Origin: Tropicimonas isoalkanivorans
GTDB taxonomy: Bacteria > Pseudomonadota > Alphaproteobacteria > Rhodobacterales > Rhodobacteraceae
Assembly (NCBI RefSeq): GCF_900112335.1
Contig: NZ_FOLG01000002.1
Coordinates: 406,810-470,809 of the forward strand
Direction: 5' to 3'
DNA length: 64,000 nt
Position 1 is the first letter of the stretch. Each line of letters opens with the position of its first letter. A program made the position numbers and the translations under genes. The notes below the pieces were generated by a model. The model worked only from the letters and a program-made list of their open reading frames with translations, did not search any database and had not been told where the DNA came from. This document shows positions 52,273 to 61,861 of this stretch, piece by piece.

Positions 52273-53448
52273 TCAGATGACGACCACGTCCAGCGGCGGG
52301 AAGCCGTTGAAGCCCACAGAGGAGTAGCTCGAGGTGTAGGCGCCCGCGTTGCGGATCACCACGCGGTCCCCCGCGCGCAGGCTCAGCGGCATCGGCATCG
52401 GCCGCTTCTCGTAGAGCACGTCCGCGCTGTCGCAGGACGGCCCGGCGAGGATGCAGGGGCCCGTCGCGTCGCCGTCGCGCGGCGTCTCGAACTGGTAGCG
52501 GATCGCCTCGTCGATGGTCTCGGCCAGCCCGGAGAACTTGCCGATGTCGAGGTAGACCCAGCGGTGCGTGTCGCGGGTCGACTTGCGCGACACCAGCATC
52601 ACTTCGCAGGCAATGGCGCCAGCCTCGGCCACAAGGCCACGGCCCGGCTCCGCCATGATCCGCTCCACAGCCCCGAACCGGGCGTGAACCATGCGCATGA
52701 CGCCAGCAGCGTAGTCGGTCGGAGCCTGAATGGCCTCGCCGTAGAACGCCGGGAAGCCACCGCCGATGTTGAGCAGGCGCAGGTCGTGGCCGCGCTCGCG
52801 GGCGTCGGTCCAGATGCGCGCCATCTGGTCCAGCGTCGCGCCCCACATCTCCGCCTTGCGGGTCTGGGAGCCGACGTGGAACGACAGGCCCACCGGGTCC
52901 AGCCCCAGCATCTTGGCATGGGCCAGCAGCACCATCGCGGTGTCACGGTCACAGCCGAACTTGCGGGACAGCGGCCAGTCGGCCTCGCTGTTTTCGACGA
53001 TGATGCGGATGTAGACCTGCGCGCCGGGGGCGTGGTGGGCGATCTTCTCCAGCTCCTCCTCCGCGTCGGCGGCAAAGAGCGTGATGCCCGCGGCATAGGC
53101 GAAGGCGATGTCGGAGGCGCGTTTGATCGTGTTGCCGAAGGAAATTGCCTCCGGACGCGCGCCGAGCGACAGGCAGAGCTCGATCTCACCCCGGGACGCC
53201 GCATCGAAATGAGAGCCGAGTTCGACCAGACGTGCGATCACTTCGCGGGCCGGGTTGGCTTTGACCGCATAGTGGATGTCCGCCTCACCGAGACCGGCCT
53301 TCAGCGCGAGGAACTGCTGCTCGACGCGGTCGACGTCGATGACCAGCGTCGGGCGGTCGAAGGCGGTCTGCGCCAGGTAGGCGTCCAGACGAGAGGGTAC
53401 GGGAAGGGCGGCGACCGAGGCTTGCGCCTCGCCGAAATGCATCGTCAT
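52273..53448 (-). CDS. Ornithine/lysine decarboxylase, fold type III PLP enzyme
   Basis: Alanine-racemase-fold decarboxylase of 391 residues that likely makes putrescine (or cadaverine). PLP lysine lies in IHYAVKANPA; SFHVGSQT, EPGRGLVAEAG and the active-site cysteine segment GPSCDSADVL are present. Whether the substrate is ornithine or lysine is not fixed by the motifs seen. ATG 53448 is taken; an ATG two codons later is possible. Confidence 0.9.
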   Translation of the reverse strand: MTMHFGEAQASVAALPVPSRLDAYLAQTAFDRPTLVIDVDRVEQQFLALKAGLGEADIHYAVKANPAREVIARLVELGSHFDAASRGEIELCLSLGARPEAISFGNTIKRASDIAFAYAAGITLFAADAEEELEKIAHHAPGAQVYIRIIVENSEADWPLSRKFGCDRDTAMVLLAHAKMLGLDPVGLSFHVGSQTRKAEMWGATLDQMARIWTDARERGHDLRLLNIGGGFPAFYGEAIQAPTDYAAGVMRMVHARFGAVERIMAEPGRGLVAEAGAIACEVMLVSRKSTRDTHRWVYLDIGKFSGLAETIDEAIRYQFETPRDGDATGPCILAGPSCDSADVLYEKRPMPMPLSLRAGDRVVIRNAGAYTSSYSSVGFNGFPPLDVVVI

Positions 53449-53781
53449 CGGTCATCTCCAATAGACCCGGCCATATATGACCGCTCAGTTCCAAGGGAGA
53501 CGTTACCGTCGCTACGTAAACACGTGTCGCGAGATGCTTCAGGCCAGAGGCGCGTGCGTTGGCGTCTTATCGCGGCAGATGGGGCAGAATGGGATTCGTT
53601 GCAAGGATAGATTTTGCGGCGTGCGCGATTTTTTTTCGACTCGGCAAGATGATGCAGATCGGCGACAGCCCGCGCCCTCTCCTTGCGTCCAGTGCCGGCC
53701 CGCTGGCCGGCGGGACAATCCGGTCGCTCCGGACGGCGGACTGTGAGAAGACGGCAGTGCCACAGATCAGGAGGTTCAGAC
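53449..53781. other. Gene-free divergent region before the decarboxylase and Nudix genes
   Basis: No gene was recognised. GGCCATATATGACC (53469-53482) is a near-palindrome just upstream of the decarboxylase, and an A8 run lies on its strand near 53637. Alphaproteobacterial decarboxylase genes can carry the speF leader RNA, but that structure was not recognised here. Confidence 0.45.
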
Positions 53782-54210
53782 GTGCCGCAAACCGCTTCCC
53801 ACGGCGCCCTACGCCCTGTCGTCGCAGTGCTCGCCGTCGTCATACGCGAGCGCTCCGTCCTTTTGGTCCAGCGCGCCAACCCGCCGGACGCGGGCCTCTG
53901 GGGATTTCCCGGTGGCAAGGTCGAGTTCGGGGAACAGATCCTCGACGCCGCAGAGCGGGAACTGCTCGAGGAAACGGGCGTCCGGGCAAAGGCCCAATGC
54001 GTCTTCAACGCGGTCGACGCCTACGACCGTCCCGACGGCGCATTGCGCCAGCACTTCGTGCTGATCGCCGTTCGATGCGAATGGGAGCATGGGGAGCCGC
54101 TGGCGGCCGACGACGCGCTGGATGCGAAGTGGATTCCGTTGGAGGCGCTGGAGCGCGCGGTCACGCTCAGCCAAGACGTCGCCGAGATCGCACGGCAGGC
54201 CGCGGGCTAA
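53782..54210 (+). CDS. Nudix hydrolase
   Basis: A 142-residue Nudix protein. The complete Nudix box GKVEFGEQILDAAERELLEE-TG is present; PVVAVLAVVIRERSVLLVQRA precedes it. The GTG start at 53782 follows a textbook AGGAGG seven bases upstream, so it is preferred over the ATG at 53683. The group hydrolyses nucleoside diphosphate derivatives; the substrate is unknown. Confidence 0.9.
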   Translation: MPQTASHGALRPVVAVLAVVIRERSVLLVQRANPPDAGLWGFPGGKVEFGEQILDAAERELLEETGVRAKAQCVFNAVDAYDRPDGALRQHFVLIAVRCEWEHGEPLAADDALDAKWIPLEALERAVTLSQDVAEIARQAAG

Positions 54211-54289
54211 GGCGCGGCGGTGTCGCCCGGCCCGGTTGGCAGCTTGTCCGCCATCCGGGCCGGGCCGTGTCACGGGCCTGTGCCGGCCC

Positions 54290-55723
54290 TTAGCTGATCC
54301 GGCTGAGCAGATCGTCCAGGCTCTTCTTCGCGTCACCGAAGAACATCCGCGTGTTCTCCTTGAAGAAGAGCGGGTTCTGGATGCCGGAGTAGCCGGTCCC
54401 CTGCCCCCGCTTGGAGACGATGACCGTCTTGGCCTTCCACACCTCCAGCACCGGCATGCCGGCGATGGGGCTGTTGGGGTCCTCCTGCGCAGCAGGGTTC
54501 ACGATGTCGTTGGAACCGATCACGATGGCCACGTCCGTCGACGGGAAGTCGTCGTTGATCTCGTCCATCTCCAGCACGATGTCGTAGGGCACCTTGGCCT
54601 CCGCCAGCAGCACGTTCATGTGCCCCGGCAGGCGCCCAGCGACGGGGTGGATGCCGAAGCGCACCTCCTTGCCCTGCGCCCGCAGGCGGCGGGTCAGTTC
54701 CGCCACGTTCTGCTGCGCCTGCGCCACCGCCATGCCGTAGCCCGGCACGATGATCACGCTGTCGGCGTCCTCCAGCAGGCCCGCCACGCCGTCGGCGTCG
54801 ATGGCGATCTGCTCGCCCTCGACCTCCGCCGCCGCCTCCCCGGTGCCGCCGAAGCCGCCCAGGATGACACTGACGAAGTGCCGGTTCATCGCCTTGCACA
54901 TGATGTAGCTCAGGATCGCCCCCGAGGAGCCCACAAGCGCACCGGTCACGATCAGCAGGTCATTGCCAAGCGTGAAGCCGATCGCCGCCGCGGCCCAGCC
55001 CGAGTAGCTGTTGAGCATCGAGACGACCACGGGCATGTCCGCCCCGCCGATCCCCATGATCAGGTGATAGCCGATGAAGAGCGCCAGCAGCGTCATCAGG
55101 AACAGCGGGAAGAAGCCGCCGGTGTTGAAGTACCAGACCAGGCAGAGCAGCGAGACCGCCGCGGCCGCCGCGTTCAGCAGGTGCCCGCCGACAAGCTGCT
55201 TCGGCTTGCCGTCGATCTTGCCCGCGAGCTTGCCGAAGGCCACCACCGAACCGGTGAAGGTGATCGCCCCGATAAAGACCCCGAGGAACAGCTCGACCTT
55301 CAGGATCGAGAGTTCGACCGGCGTCTTGTGCGCCAGCACCGCGGCGAAGCCTTCCAGCATCTCCCGCTGTTCCGGCGCCATTGCCATCACGCGGGCCGCC
55401 TCGAAATGCGCGTTGAAGCCCACGAACACAGCCGCCAGACCCACCAACGAGTGCATCGCCGCGACCAGTTGCGGCATCTCCGTCATCTGCACGCGCTTGG
55501 CGACGTAAAGGCCGATCGCCCCGCCGCCCGCGATCAGGATGACCGAGAGCAGCCAGAGCCCCGAGCCGGGCCCCACCAGCGTCGCGACAACCGCCAGCGC
55601 CATGCCGGCAATGCCGTACCACACCGCCCGCTTGGCGCTTTCCTGTCCAGAAAGACCGCCGAGCGACAGGATGAAGAGGACCGCCGCAACCACATAGGCT
55701 GCCGTCGTAAATCCGAAATCCAT
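54290..55723 (-). CDS. pntB: NAD(P) transhydrogenase subunit beta
   Basis: Membrane subunit of the proton-translocating transhydrogenase that makes NADPH from NADH. The 477 residues have about nine membrane helices and a C-terminal NADP-binding domain with [35 protein letters not shown] and [17 protein letters not shown]. It lies 13 bp after pntA. Confidence 0.97.
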   Translation of the reverse strand: MDFGFTTAAYVVAAVLFILSLGGLSGQESAKRAVWYGIAGMALAVVATLVGPGSGLWLLSVILIAGGGAIGLYVAKRVQMTEMPQLVAAMHSLVGLAAVFVGFNAHFEAARVMAMAPEQREMLEGFAAVLAHKTPVELSILKVELFLGVFIGAITFTGSVVAFGKLAGKIDGKPKQLVGGHLLNAAAAAVSLLCLVWYFNTGGFFPLFLMTLLALFIGYHLIMGIGGADMPVVVSMLNSYSGWAAAAIGFTLGNDLLIVTGALVGSSGAILSYIMCKAMNRHFVSVILGGFGGTGEAAAEVEGEQIAIDADGVAGLLEDADSVIIVPGYGMAVAQAQQNVAELTRRLRAQGKEVRFGIHPVAGRLPGHMNVLLAEAKVPYDIVLEMDEINDDFPSTDVAIVIGSNDIVNPAAQEDPNSPIAGMPVLEVWKAKTVIVSKRGQGTGYSGIQNPLFFKENTRMFFGDAKKSLDDLLSRIS

Positions 55724-55736
55724 TGCCCTCTACTCC

Positions 55737-57311
55737 TTACGATTTCTGGAACATGGCGAGCATGCGCCGGGTGACGAAGAAGCCGCCGAAGATGTTGATG
55801 CCGGCCATGAACACCGACAGCGACGCCAGCAGGATCACCAGGAACGAGCCGGAGCCGATCTGCATCAGCGCGCCGAGAATGATGATCGACGAGATCGCGT
55901 TGGTCACCGCCATCAGCGGCGTGTGCAGGCTGTGCGAGACGTTCCAGATCACCTGGAAGCCGACGAAGATCGACAGCACGAACACGATGAAGTGCTGCAT
56001 GAAGCTCGCCGGGGCCACCAGCCCGATCAGCAGCAGCACGATCGCGCCCACCGCGAGCAGGGTCACCTGGCTGCGCGTCTGCTTCTTGAAAGCCGCAAGC
56101 TCCTGCGCCTGCTTCTCCTCCCGGGTCAGCTCCTTCGGCTTGTCCTTCTTCGGCTGCGTCGCGATTGCCTGAACCTTGGGCGGCGGCGGCGGGAAGGTGA
56201 TCTCGCCCGCGTGGGTGATCGTCGCGCCGCGGATCACGTCGTCTTCCATGTTGTGGTTGACCTTGCCGTCCTTCTCGGGCGTCAAATCGGTCATCATGTG
56301 ACGGATGTTCGAGGCGTAAAGCGAGGAGGACTGCGTTGCCATCCGGCTGGGGAAGTCGGTGTAGCCGACGATCGTGACGCCGTTGTCGGTCACGATCTTC
56401 TCGTCCTTCACCGTCAGCTCGCAGTTGCCGCCGCGCTCGGCAGCAAGGTCCACGATCACCGAGCCCGGCTTCATCGCCTCGACCATGTCCTTCGTCCACA
56501 GCACCGGCGCGTCCCGGTTCGGGATCAGCGCGGTGGTGATGACGATGTCGATCTCGGGCGCCAGCTCGCGGAACTTCTCAAGCTGCTTTTCCCGGAACTC
56601 GGGGCTCGACGGCGCGGCATAGCCGCCGGTCGCGGCGCCATCCTGGCTTTCCTCCTCGAAGTCGAGGAAGACGAACTCCGCACCCATGGACTCGATCTGC
56701 TCGGCCACCTCGGGGCGCACGTCAAACGCGTAGGTGATGGCGCCAAGCGAGGTCGACGTGCCGATGGCGGCAAGCCCGGCCACGCCCGCGCCGATCACCA
56801 GCACCTTCGCCGGGGGCACCTTGCCGGCGGCCGTCACCTGCCCGGTGAAGAACCGGCCGAAGTTGTTGCCGGCTTCGATCACCGCGCGGTAGCCCGCGAT
56901 GTTGGCCATGGAGCTCAGTGCGTCCATTTTCTGCGCGCGGGAGATACGGGGCACCATGTCCATCGCGATGACGGAGGCGCCCTGCGCCTTCGCCGCTTCC
57001 ATCAGCGGCTCGTTCGAGGCCGGATAGAAGAATGAAATCAGGGTCTTGTCGCCGGAAAGCCGCGCGACCTCTTCCTCGCTGGGCGGGCGCACCTTGGCGA
57101 TGATGTCGGCCGCCTCATAAAGCGCCTCCGCCGTCTCCAGAACCTCAACCCCGGCGTCCTTGTAGACCGCGTCGGAGAAGCCGGCGGCCATTCCGGCCCC
57201 GCTCTCTATGGCGCAGTCATATCCAAGCTTTTGCAAGGCGAGCGCGCTGTCGGGCGTCATCGCCACCCGCGCCTCGCCAGGGAAAACTTCCTTCGGTGTC
57301 CCTATCTTCAC
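55737..57311 (-). CDS. pntA: NAD(P) transhydrogenase subunit alpha
   Basis: NAD-binding and first membrane part of the transhydrogenase, 524 residues. It begins KIGTPKEVFPGEARVAMTP, with the AGVAGLAAIGTSTSLGA Rossmann loop, and ends in four membrane helices. The start is a GTG at 57311 with AGAGGA upstream; the upstream ATG at 57386 gives a non-conserved extension. The alpha subunit is a single chain, not split as in Rhodospirillum. Confidence 0.96.
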   Translation of the reverse strand: MKIGTPKEVFPGEARVAMTPDSALALQKLGYDCAIESGAGMAAGFSDAVYKDAGVEVLETAEALYEAADIIAKVRPPSEEEVARLSGDKTLISFFYPASNEPLMEAAKAQGASVIAMDMVPRISRAQKMDALSSMANIAGYRAVIEAGNNFGRFFTGQVTAAGKVPPAKVLVIGAGVAGLAAIGTSTSLGAITYAFDVRPEVAEQIESMGAEFVFLDFEEESQDGAATGGYAAPSSPEFREKQLEKFRELAPEIDIVITTALIPNRDAPVLWTKDMVEAMKPGSVIVDLAAERGGNCELTVKDEKIVTDNGVTIVGYTDFPSRMATQSSSLYASNIRHMMTDLTPEKDGKVNHNMEDDVIRGATITHAGEITFPPPPPKVQAIATQPKKDKPKELTREEKQAQELAAFKKQTRSQVTLLAVGAIVLLLIGLVAPASFMQHFIVFVLSIFVGFQVIWNVSHSLHTPLMAVTNAISSIIILGALMQIGSGSFLVILLASLSVFMAGINIFGGFFVTRRMLAMFQKS

Positions 57312-57439
57312 GTGCTGGTCCTCTTCGTTCAGATTCGCAGCATACGAGGGCATGCCGCGGGTCGTCGCGTACTCCCGGCGTTTCATCGCACCCCTATCGC
57401 GTGTTTACCAGCCCATTGAGGCAAACCGCGTCGTTATGC

Positions 57440-57922
57440 TCAGAGCCAGCGCCGGGTTCGCGCCGCCCAGTCCTCCCAGCGCGCGCCAAAATCGGCGCGC
57501 AGCCGTTCCTCCTCCTGCAGGATGAAGCGGTCGGTGATGAGCCAGACGAAGAGCGGCACGAGGATCAGGCTGGGCCAGGCGCTCCAGTGGACGATGAAGC
57601 CCGTCAGGATGAGCGTATCGGCAAGGTAGATCGGGTTGCGCGACCGGCCGAAGACGCCGTTGGTCACCAGGAAATCGGCGTGCCGGTGCGGGATAATCGT
57701 CGTCCGGTTCTGCCGCATCTGCATGACGGCAACCGCCATCAGAAGCAGCCCGCCGCCGATCAAAAGGCCGGCCAGAAGGTCCGTCAGCGGCGTGTCGATC
57801 GCCCCCACAGGCACCCGCACCGCCTGAATGCGCGCCAGCAGCAGGAACAGCAGCAGCCAGACCGGCGGCAGGTCCACCCAGTGCCGAAGCGCTATCTTCC
57901 CGTCCCCGTCCCCGTTCTCCAT
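57440..57922 (-). CDS. Isoprenylcysteine-methyltransferase-like membrane protein
   Basis: A 160-residue protein with four membrane helices and the PEMT/ICMT-type signature GVFGRSRNPIYLADTLILTG, with RNP as SAM-binding core, followed by EEERLRADFGARWEDWAART. Bacterial members methylate lipids or other small hydrophobic substrates; the true substrate is unknown. ATG 57922 is taken; a GTG two codons upstream is possible. Confidence 0.87.
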   Translation of the reverse strand: MENGDGDGKIALRHWVDLPPVWLLLFLLLARIQAVRVPVGAIDTPLTDLLAGLLIGGGLLLMAVAVMQMRQNRTTIIPHRHADFLVTNGVFGRSRNPIYLADTLILTGFIVHWSAWPSLILVPLFVWLITDRFILQEEERLRADFGARWEDWAARTRRWL

Positions 57923-58055
57923 GGCCACTCATCCCCCGGTTGCTGTGCCCGCCCGGCGTCGCCCTCATCGGTATGACTCGGGTCCGATTGAACGTCCCTC
58001 TTGCCACACCCCCGTGCAGGCGGCGACCCTGATCCCACACAGAGGAGGATTCGAT

Positions 58056-58346
58056 ATGCACAGAGTATTTCTATTCGCCGCCCCGCTCGCCCTCATGGCC
58101 TGCGAGCAAAGTGACACGACCGTTGCCGCCACCGGAACGCCGACACCGGCCGAGCAGGCCTGCCTGCGCGACGTGACCGCCACCACCGGCAATCCCGACG
58201 TCACCCTCCTCGGCTCCGAATTCTCCGAGGCCGGCACCATGGTCCGCGTCGGCGTCGGCCCCGACCGGGCGCAGTGGCAGTGCATCGCCTACAGCGACGG
58301 CACCACCACCGGCATCACGTCGATGACCGACGAAAGCGCTCTGTAG
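58056..58346 (+). CDS. Small putative lipoprotein
   Basis: A 96-residue protein. The leader MHRVFLFAAPLALMAC ends in a lipobox (LMAC). The rest is soluble, with QACLRDVTATTGNPDVTLLGSE- and QWQCIAYSDGTTTGI-like blocks; two cysteines may form a disulfide. Start ATG 58056 follows AGAGGAGGA. It sits directly before the gene at 58399, which is also secreted, and may be co-transcribed. Function unknown. Confidence 0.78.
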   Translation: MHRVFLFAAPLALMACEQSDTTVAATGTPTPAEQACLRDVTATTGNPDVTLLGSEFSEAGTMVRVGVGPDRAQWQCIAYSDGTTTGITSMTDESAL

Positions 58347-58398
58347 GTCGCCGAAGCAGCAGGAGACGACCCCGAACACCCCCGAAACGGAGGCCCCT

Positions 58399-58812
58399 AT
58401 GAACCGTCCTATCGCCATTGCCCTTGCCGGTGCTCTGACCCTCGGCGCGCTATCGGCCCGCGCGCAGCAAACGGGCCGCATCCAGTTCGAGCCCGGCAAC
58501 GACAACGCCGCCGTCAGCGGCACGATCACCGGCGACGCCTACGCGGACTACGTTCTCGGGGCGTCCGCCGGACAGACAATGGCCGCGGCGCTCTCCGTTG
58601 AGTCGACCGATGGCACCGGCAGCCCCTTCTTCAACATTCTGCCGCCAGGCAGCGACAACGTGGCGATCTTCAACGGGTCCATGAGCCCTGACGGCTACGA
58701 CGAGGTCGACTTGCCCGAAAGCGGCGACTACACAATCCGCGTCTACCTGATGGGTAACGACCGGGATACCGGCAAGACCGTCGGCTACACCCTGTCGGTC
58801 ACCATAGAATAG
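58399..58812 (+). CDS. Small secreted protein, PliG/YcgK-like
   Basis: A 137-residue protein with a signal peptide (cleaved after ALSARA) and a beta-rich mature part of about 115 residues. The segments DYVLGASAGQTMAAALS, FNILPPGSDNVAIFNGS and ESGDYTIRVYLMGNDRD resemble the periplasmic g-type lysozyme inhibitor family (PliG), but a general PPC-type domain is also possible. It follows the lipoprotein gene by 52 bp. Confidence 0.72.
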   Translation: MNRPIAIALAGALTLGALSARAQQTGRIQFEPGNDNAAVSGTITGDAYADYVLGASAGQTMAAALSVESTDGTGSPFFNILPPGSDNVAIFNGSMSPDGYDEVDLPESGDYTIRVYLMGNDRDTGKTVGYTLSVTIE

Positions 58813-58946
58813 CGGAACGGCCAACCGCCGGATCGCACCAACGTCGCGGTGTGGAGCCGCAAACGGCCACGGCGCGCGAAAGACTCTTGCACCAACGCGC
58901 CGGCTGCGCTCTGTCGGAGTCCACCGATGGAAGGAATGTGCGCCCG

Positions 58947-60140
58947 ATGACCGACTTCGCCTGGACCCGCGACCAGTTCCTGCTGCCCGACGGCGTGATC
59001 TACCTCGACGGCAACTCGCTCGGCCCCATGCCCAAAGCTGCCCCCGACCGCGTGGCGCGGGTGCTGCAGCCGGAATGGCGGGACATGCTGATCGGCGGCT
59101 GGGTGAAGGCCGGCTGGCACATGATGCCCGAAACCCTCGGCGACCGCATCGCCGCCCTGATCGGCGCGGAGCCGGGACACGTGGTGGTGGGCGACACGCT
59201 CTCGATCAAGGTCTACCAGGCCCTCGCCGCCGCCCTCGCCCTGCGCCCGGAACGCCGCGTCATCCTGTCGGACACCGGCAACTTCCCCTCCGATCTCTAC
59301 ATGGCCGAGGGCCTCGCCCGCACCCTCGGCCACGGCACCCGCCTCGTGACCGTCGCCCCGGAGGACGTGGCCGAAGCCCTCACCGACGAGGTCGCCGTGC
59401 TCATGCTGACGGAGGTGGACTATCGCACCGGCCGCCGTCACGACGTGGCCGCCCTCACCGCCCGCGCCCACGAAGTCAGCGCGCTCACCGTGTGGGACCT
59501 CGCCCATTCCTTCGGCGCCGTTCCGGTGGACCTCGCGGCGGCGAACGTCGATTTCGCGGCGGGCTGCACGTACAAGTACATCAACGCCGGCCCCGGCGCG
59601 CCCGCCTTCATCTACGTCGCCCCCCGCCACGCCGAAAAGGCCGACACCGCGCTGCAAGGCTGGCAGGGCCACGACGCGCCCTTCGCCTTCGATCCGGCCT
59701 ACCGCCCGGCCAGCAAGGTCGCCCGGATGCGCGTCGGCACCCCGCCGGTCCTGCAACTCGCCGCCCTCGACGCCGCGCTGGATGTCTGGGACCAGGTGGA
59801 CATCCACGACGTCCGCGCCCGCTCCATCGCGCTCTCGGAGCGGTTCATCGCCGGGGTGGAGGAAACCTGCCCGCAGCTCCGCCTCGCCTCCCCACGCGAC
59901 CCCGAACGCCGCGGCTCCCAGGTCTCGTTCCACTTCGAGCACGGCTACGCCGCGATGCAGGCGCTCATCGCCCGCGGCGTCGTCGGCGATTTCCGCGCGC
60001 CGGACATCATGCGCTTCGGCCTCACCCCGCTCTACATCGGCGAGGCGGAGGTCGACCGCGCCGTAGAGATCCTGGCCGAGATCATGAAAGACCGCCTCTG
60101 GGACAACCCGGACTACAAGGTGAAGGCCATCGTCACATGA
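58947..60140 (+). CDS. kynU: Kynureninase
   Basis: PLP enzyme that splits kynurenine into anthranilate and alanine in tryptophan catabolism. The 397 residues start with IYLDGNSLGPMP and contain VGDTLSIKVYQAL, VWDLAHSFGAVPVDL (cofactor Asp) and GCTYKYINAGPGAPAF with the PLP lysine. ATG 58947 is chosen; an upstream start at 58851 lacks homology. No kynA or kynB is adjacent. Confidence 0.96.
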   Translation: MTDFAWTRDQFLLPDGVIYLDGNSLGPMPKAAPDRVARVLQPEWRDMLIGGWVKAGWHMMPETLGDRIAALIGAEPGHVVVGDTLSIKVYQALAAALALRPERRVILSDTGNFPSDLYMAEGLARTLGHGTRLVTVAPEDVAEALTDEVAVLMLTEVDYRTGRRHDVAALTARAHEVSALTVWDLAHSFGAVPVDLAAANVDFAAGCTYKYINAGPGAPAFIYVAPRHAEKADTALQGWQGHDAPFAFDPAYRPASKVARMRVGTPPVLQLAALDAALDVWDQVDIHDVRARSIALSERFIAGVEETCPQLRLASPRDPERRGSQVSFHFEHGYAAMQALIARGVVGDFRAPDIMRFGLTPLYIGEAEVDRAVEILAEIMKDRLWDNPDYKVKAIVT

Positions 60141-60607
60141 CCTGGCCCCTCCGCCCCGGCAGCACGGCCGATGCGGCCGCCTGCCATGCGGCCTACGTCG
60201 ACGCCATCCGCAACGGCACCGCCCCGTTCTACACGCCGGAACAGGCCATGGCCTGGGCCCCGAGCGACACCGTGGAAGACTGGCTGCCGCCCCGCCTTGC
60301 CGACGGCACCACCTGGCTCGCCGAAGCCGAAGGCGCGGTCGCGGGCTTCCTCACCAGTTCCCCGTCCGGTCACATGGACCTCTTCTTCGTGCGCCCCCGC
60401 TGGCGCGGCACCGGCCTCGCCACCACCCTCTACGATGCCTTCGCCGCCTGGGCCGATGGCCGCGGCGTCACACGTCTGACCACCAACGCCAGCCACCTCG
60501 CCCGCCGCTTCCTCGAACCCCGCGGCTGGACGGTCGTGGAGGGAGAAACGGCAGTGCGAAACGGCGTGGAACTGAAGCGGTGGAAGATGGCACGGCCGGT
60601 GGGCTGA
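60137..60607 (+). CDS. GNAT-family N-acetyltransferase
   Basis: A 156-residue GNAT protein. The acetyl-CoA loop is RPRWRGTGLATTLYDA, with FFVRP before it and RRFLEPRGWTVV after. ATG 60137 overlaps the kynU stop as ATGA, so the two are probably translationally coupled. The substrate is unknown; a role linked to kynurenine or anthranilate metabolism is only suggested by the coupling. Confidence 0.88.
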   Translation: MTWPLRPGSTADAAACHAAYVDAIRNGTAPFYTPEQAMAWAPSDTVEDWLPPRLADGTTWLAEAEGAVAGFLTSSPSGHMDLFFVRPRWRGTGLATTLYDAFAAWADGRGVTRLTTNASHLARRFLEPRGWTVVEGETAVRNGVELKRWKMARPVG

Positions 60608-60643
60608 CACGGCGCCCATCCGAACGGAAAAGCGCCCCGAGGA

Positions 60644-61861
60644 TCACCTGCGGCCGCCGATCGTCCGGAGCAACCGTTTGCGCGACCCGTCCGGAACAGC
60701 GAGCAGGATGAAGACGGCGGAGAGCAGCGCGGCCAGCACGAAGGCCCAGGCGACGGCCCAAACCGGCCCTTCTGCCACCATCTCCACCGCCGAAGCGAAC
60801 GCGAATGCCACGAGGCTCGAGACCGACGCGATGATAGACGACCCCAGCCCCGCAAGATCTCCGAGCGGCCGCATGGCGAAGGCGTTGAGATTGCCGAACA
60901 GAAGGCCGAGGGCAAAGAAGCCGACCCACCCCAGTCCGATCAGCACCGCCAAAGGCGGCTGACCCCCGGTAAGCGCCGATGCCGCAAGCAGGCCCAGTCC
61001 CGACGCGCCCTGCAACACCAGCCCTGCGAGGATCGGCCGCTCCATGCCGGTGCGCCCGACGAGGCGGACGTTCAGCAGCAGCGCCGCGCCCGTGCCCGTC
61101 GCAAGAATGGCAAACAGCGCCGGCATCATCGTCGGGAGCCCGTACAGCTCGCCGAAGATATCCGCAGCCACTGCAAAATACGTAAGCTGCGCCCCGAACG
61201 TGAAGCCGGTGGCGATCACAACGGGCATCACGTCGATCCGGCGCACCACCCCCGCAAGGTTCCGCGCCAGCCGCCGAGGTTGCAAGGGCACGCGTCGTTC
61301 AACGGGCAGAGTCTCGGGATGCCGGGTCCAGAGCCATGTCCCGAGTCCGGCAGCCAAGGTCAGATAGGCCCAGAAAACGCCGCGCCAGCCAGTAACGGCC
61401 GCGACGGCTGCACCGATGGCCGGCGCCACCATGGGGACCAGGATGAGCAACGTGAAGATGATGGACATGACCTTCGCCATGTCGGCGCCCGCATACCGGT
61501 CCCGGATCATTGCCCGCGTTCCGATCTTCGGCCCGGCCACGCCCACACCTTGAAGAAATCGGCCAAAGACCAACGTCTCGAAGCTGGGCGCCATGGCTGC
61601 GAGGATCGTGCCGAGGACGAAGATCGCCAGCCCGGCGATCACGGCCGGTCTCCGCCCCACCGCATCGCTGACCGGCCCCGTCACCAGCTCCCCCACGGAC
61701 ATGCCGAGCACGAGGGCGGTAATGATCTGTGCGCCCGAAAACGGCGGCGCCGGCGTCAGGTCAGCCTCGATCATCGGCATCGCGGGCAGAACGCCGTCAA
61801 TGGCAAGAGCCGTGATCGCGGTCAGCGCGATATAGAGAGCGAGACGTTCGACGCGGCTCAT
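60644..61861 (-). CDS. Bcr/CflA-family MFS efflux transporter
   Basis: Twelve-helix major-facilitator protein of 405 residues. ALAIDGVLPAMPMIEADL, ELVTGPVSDAVGRRPAVIAGL (MFS loop 2-3), and FLQGVGVAGPKIGTRAMIRD fit the Bcr/CflA drug-resistance group. It faces the GNAT gene at their 3' ends. The exported substrate cannot be told. Confidence 0.9.
   Translation of the reverse strand: MSRVERLALYIALTAITALAIDGVLPAMPMIEADLTPAPPFSGAQIITALVLGMSVGELVTGPVSDAVGRRPAVIAGLAIFVLGTILAAMAPSFETLVFGRFLQGVGVAGPKIGTRAMIRDRYAGADMAKVMSIIFTLLILVPMVAPAIGAAVAAVTGWRGVFWAYLTLAAGLGTWLWTRHPETLPVERRVPLQPRRLARNLAGVVRRIDVMPVVIATGFTFGAQLTYFAVAADIFGELYGLPTMMPALFAILATGTGAALLLNVRLVGRTGMERPILAGLVLQGASGLGLLAASALTGGQPPLAVLIGLGWVGFFALGLLFGNLNAFAMRPLGDLAGLGSSIIASVSSLVAFAFASAVEMVAEGPVWAVAWAFVLAALLSAVFILLAVPDGSRKRLLRTIGGRR

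Noticed and set aside
53445-53472. Nine-codon leader peptide overlapping the decarboxylase start
   Set aside because: No Shine-Dalgarno precedes its ATG, and such a short overlap is likely by chance.
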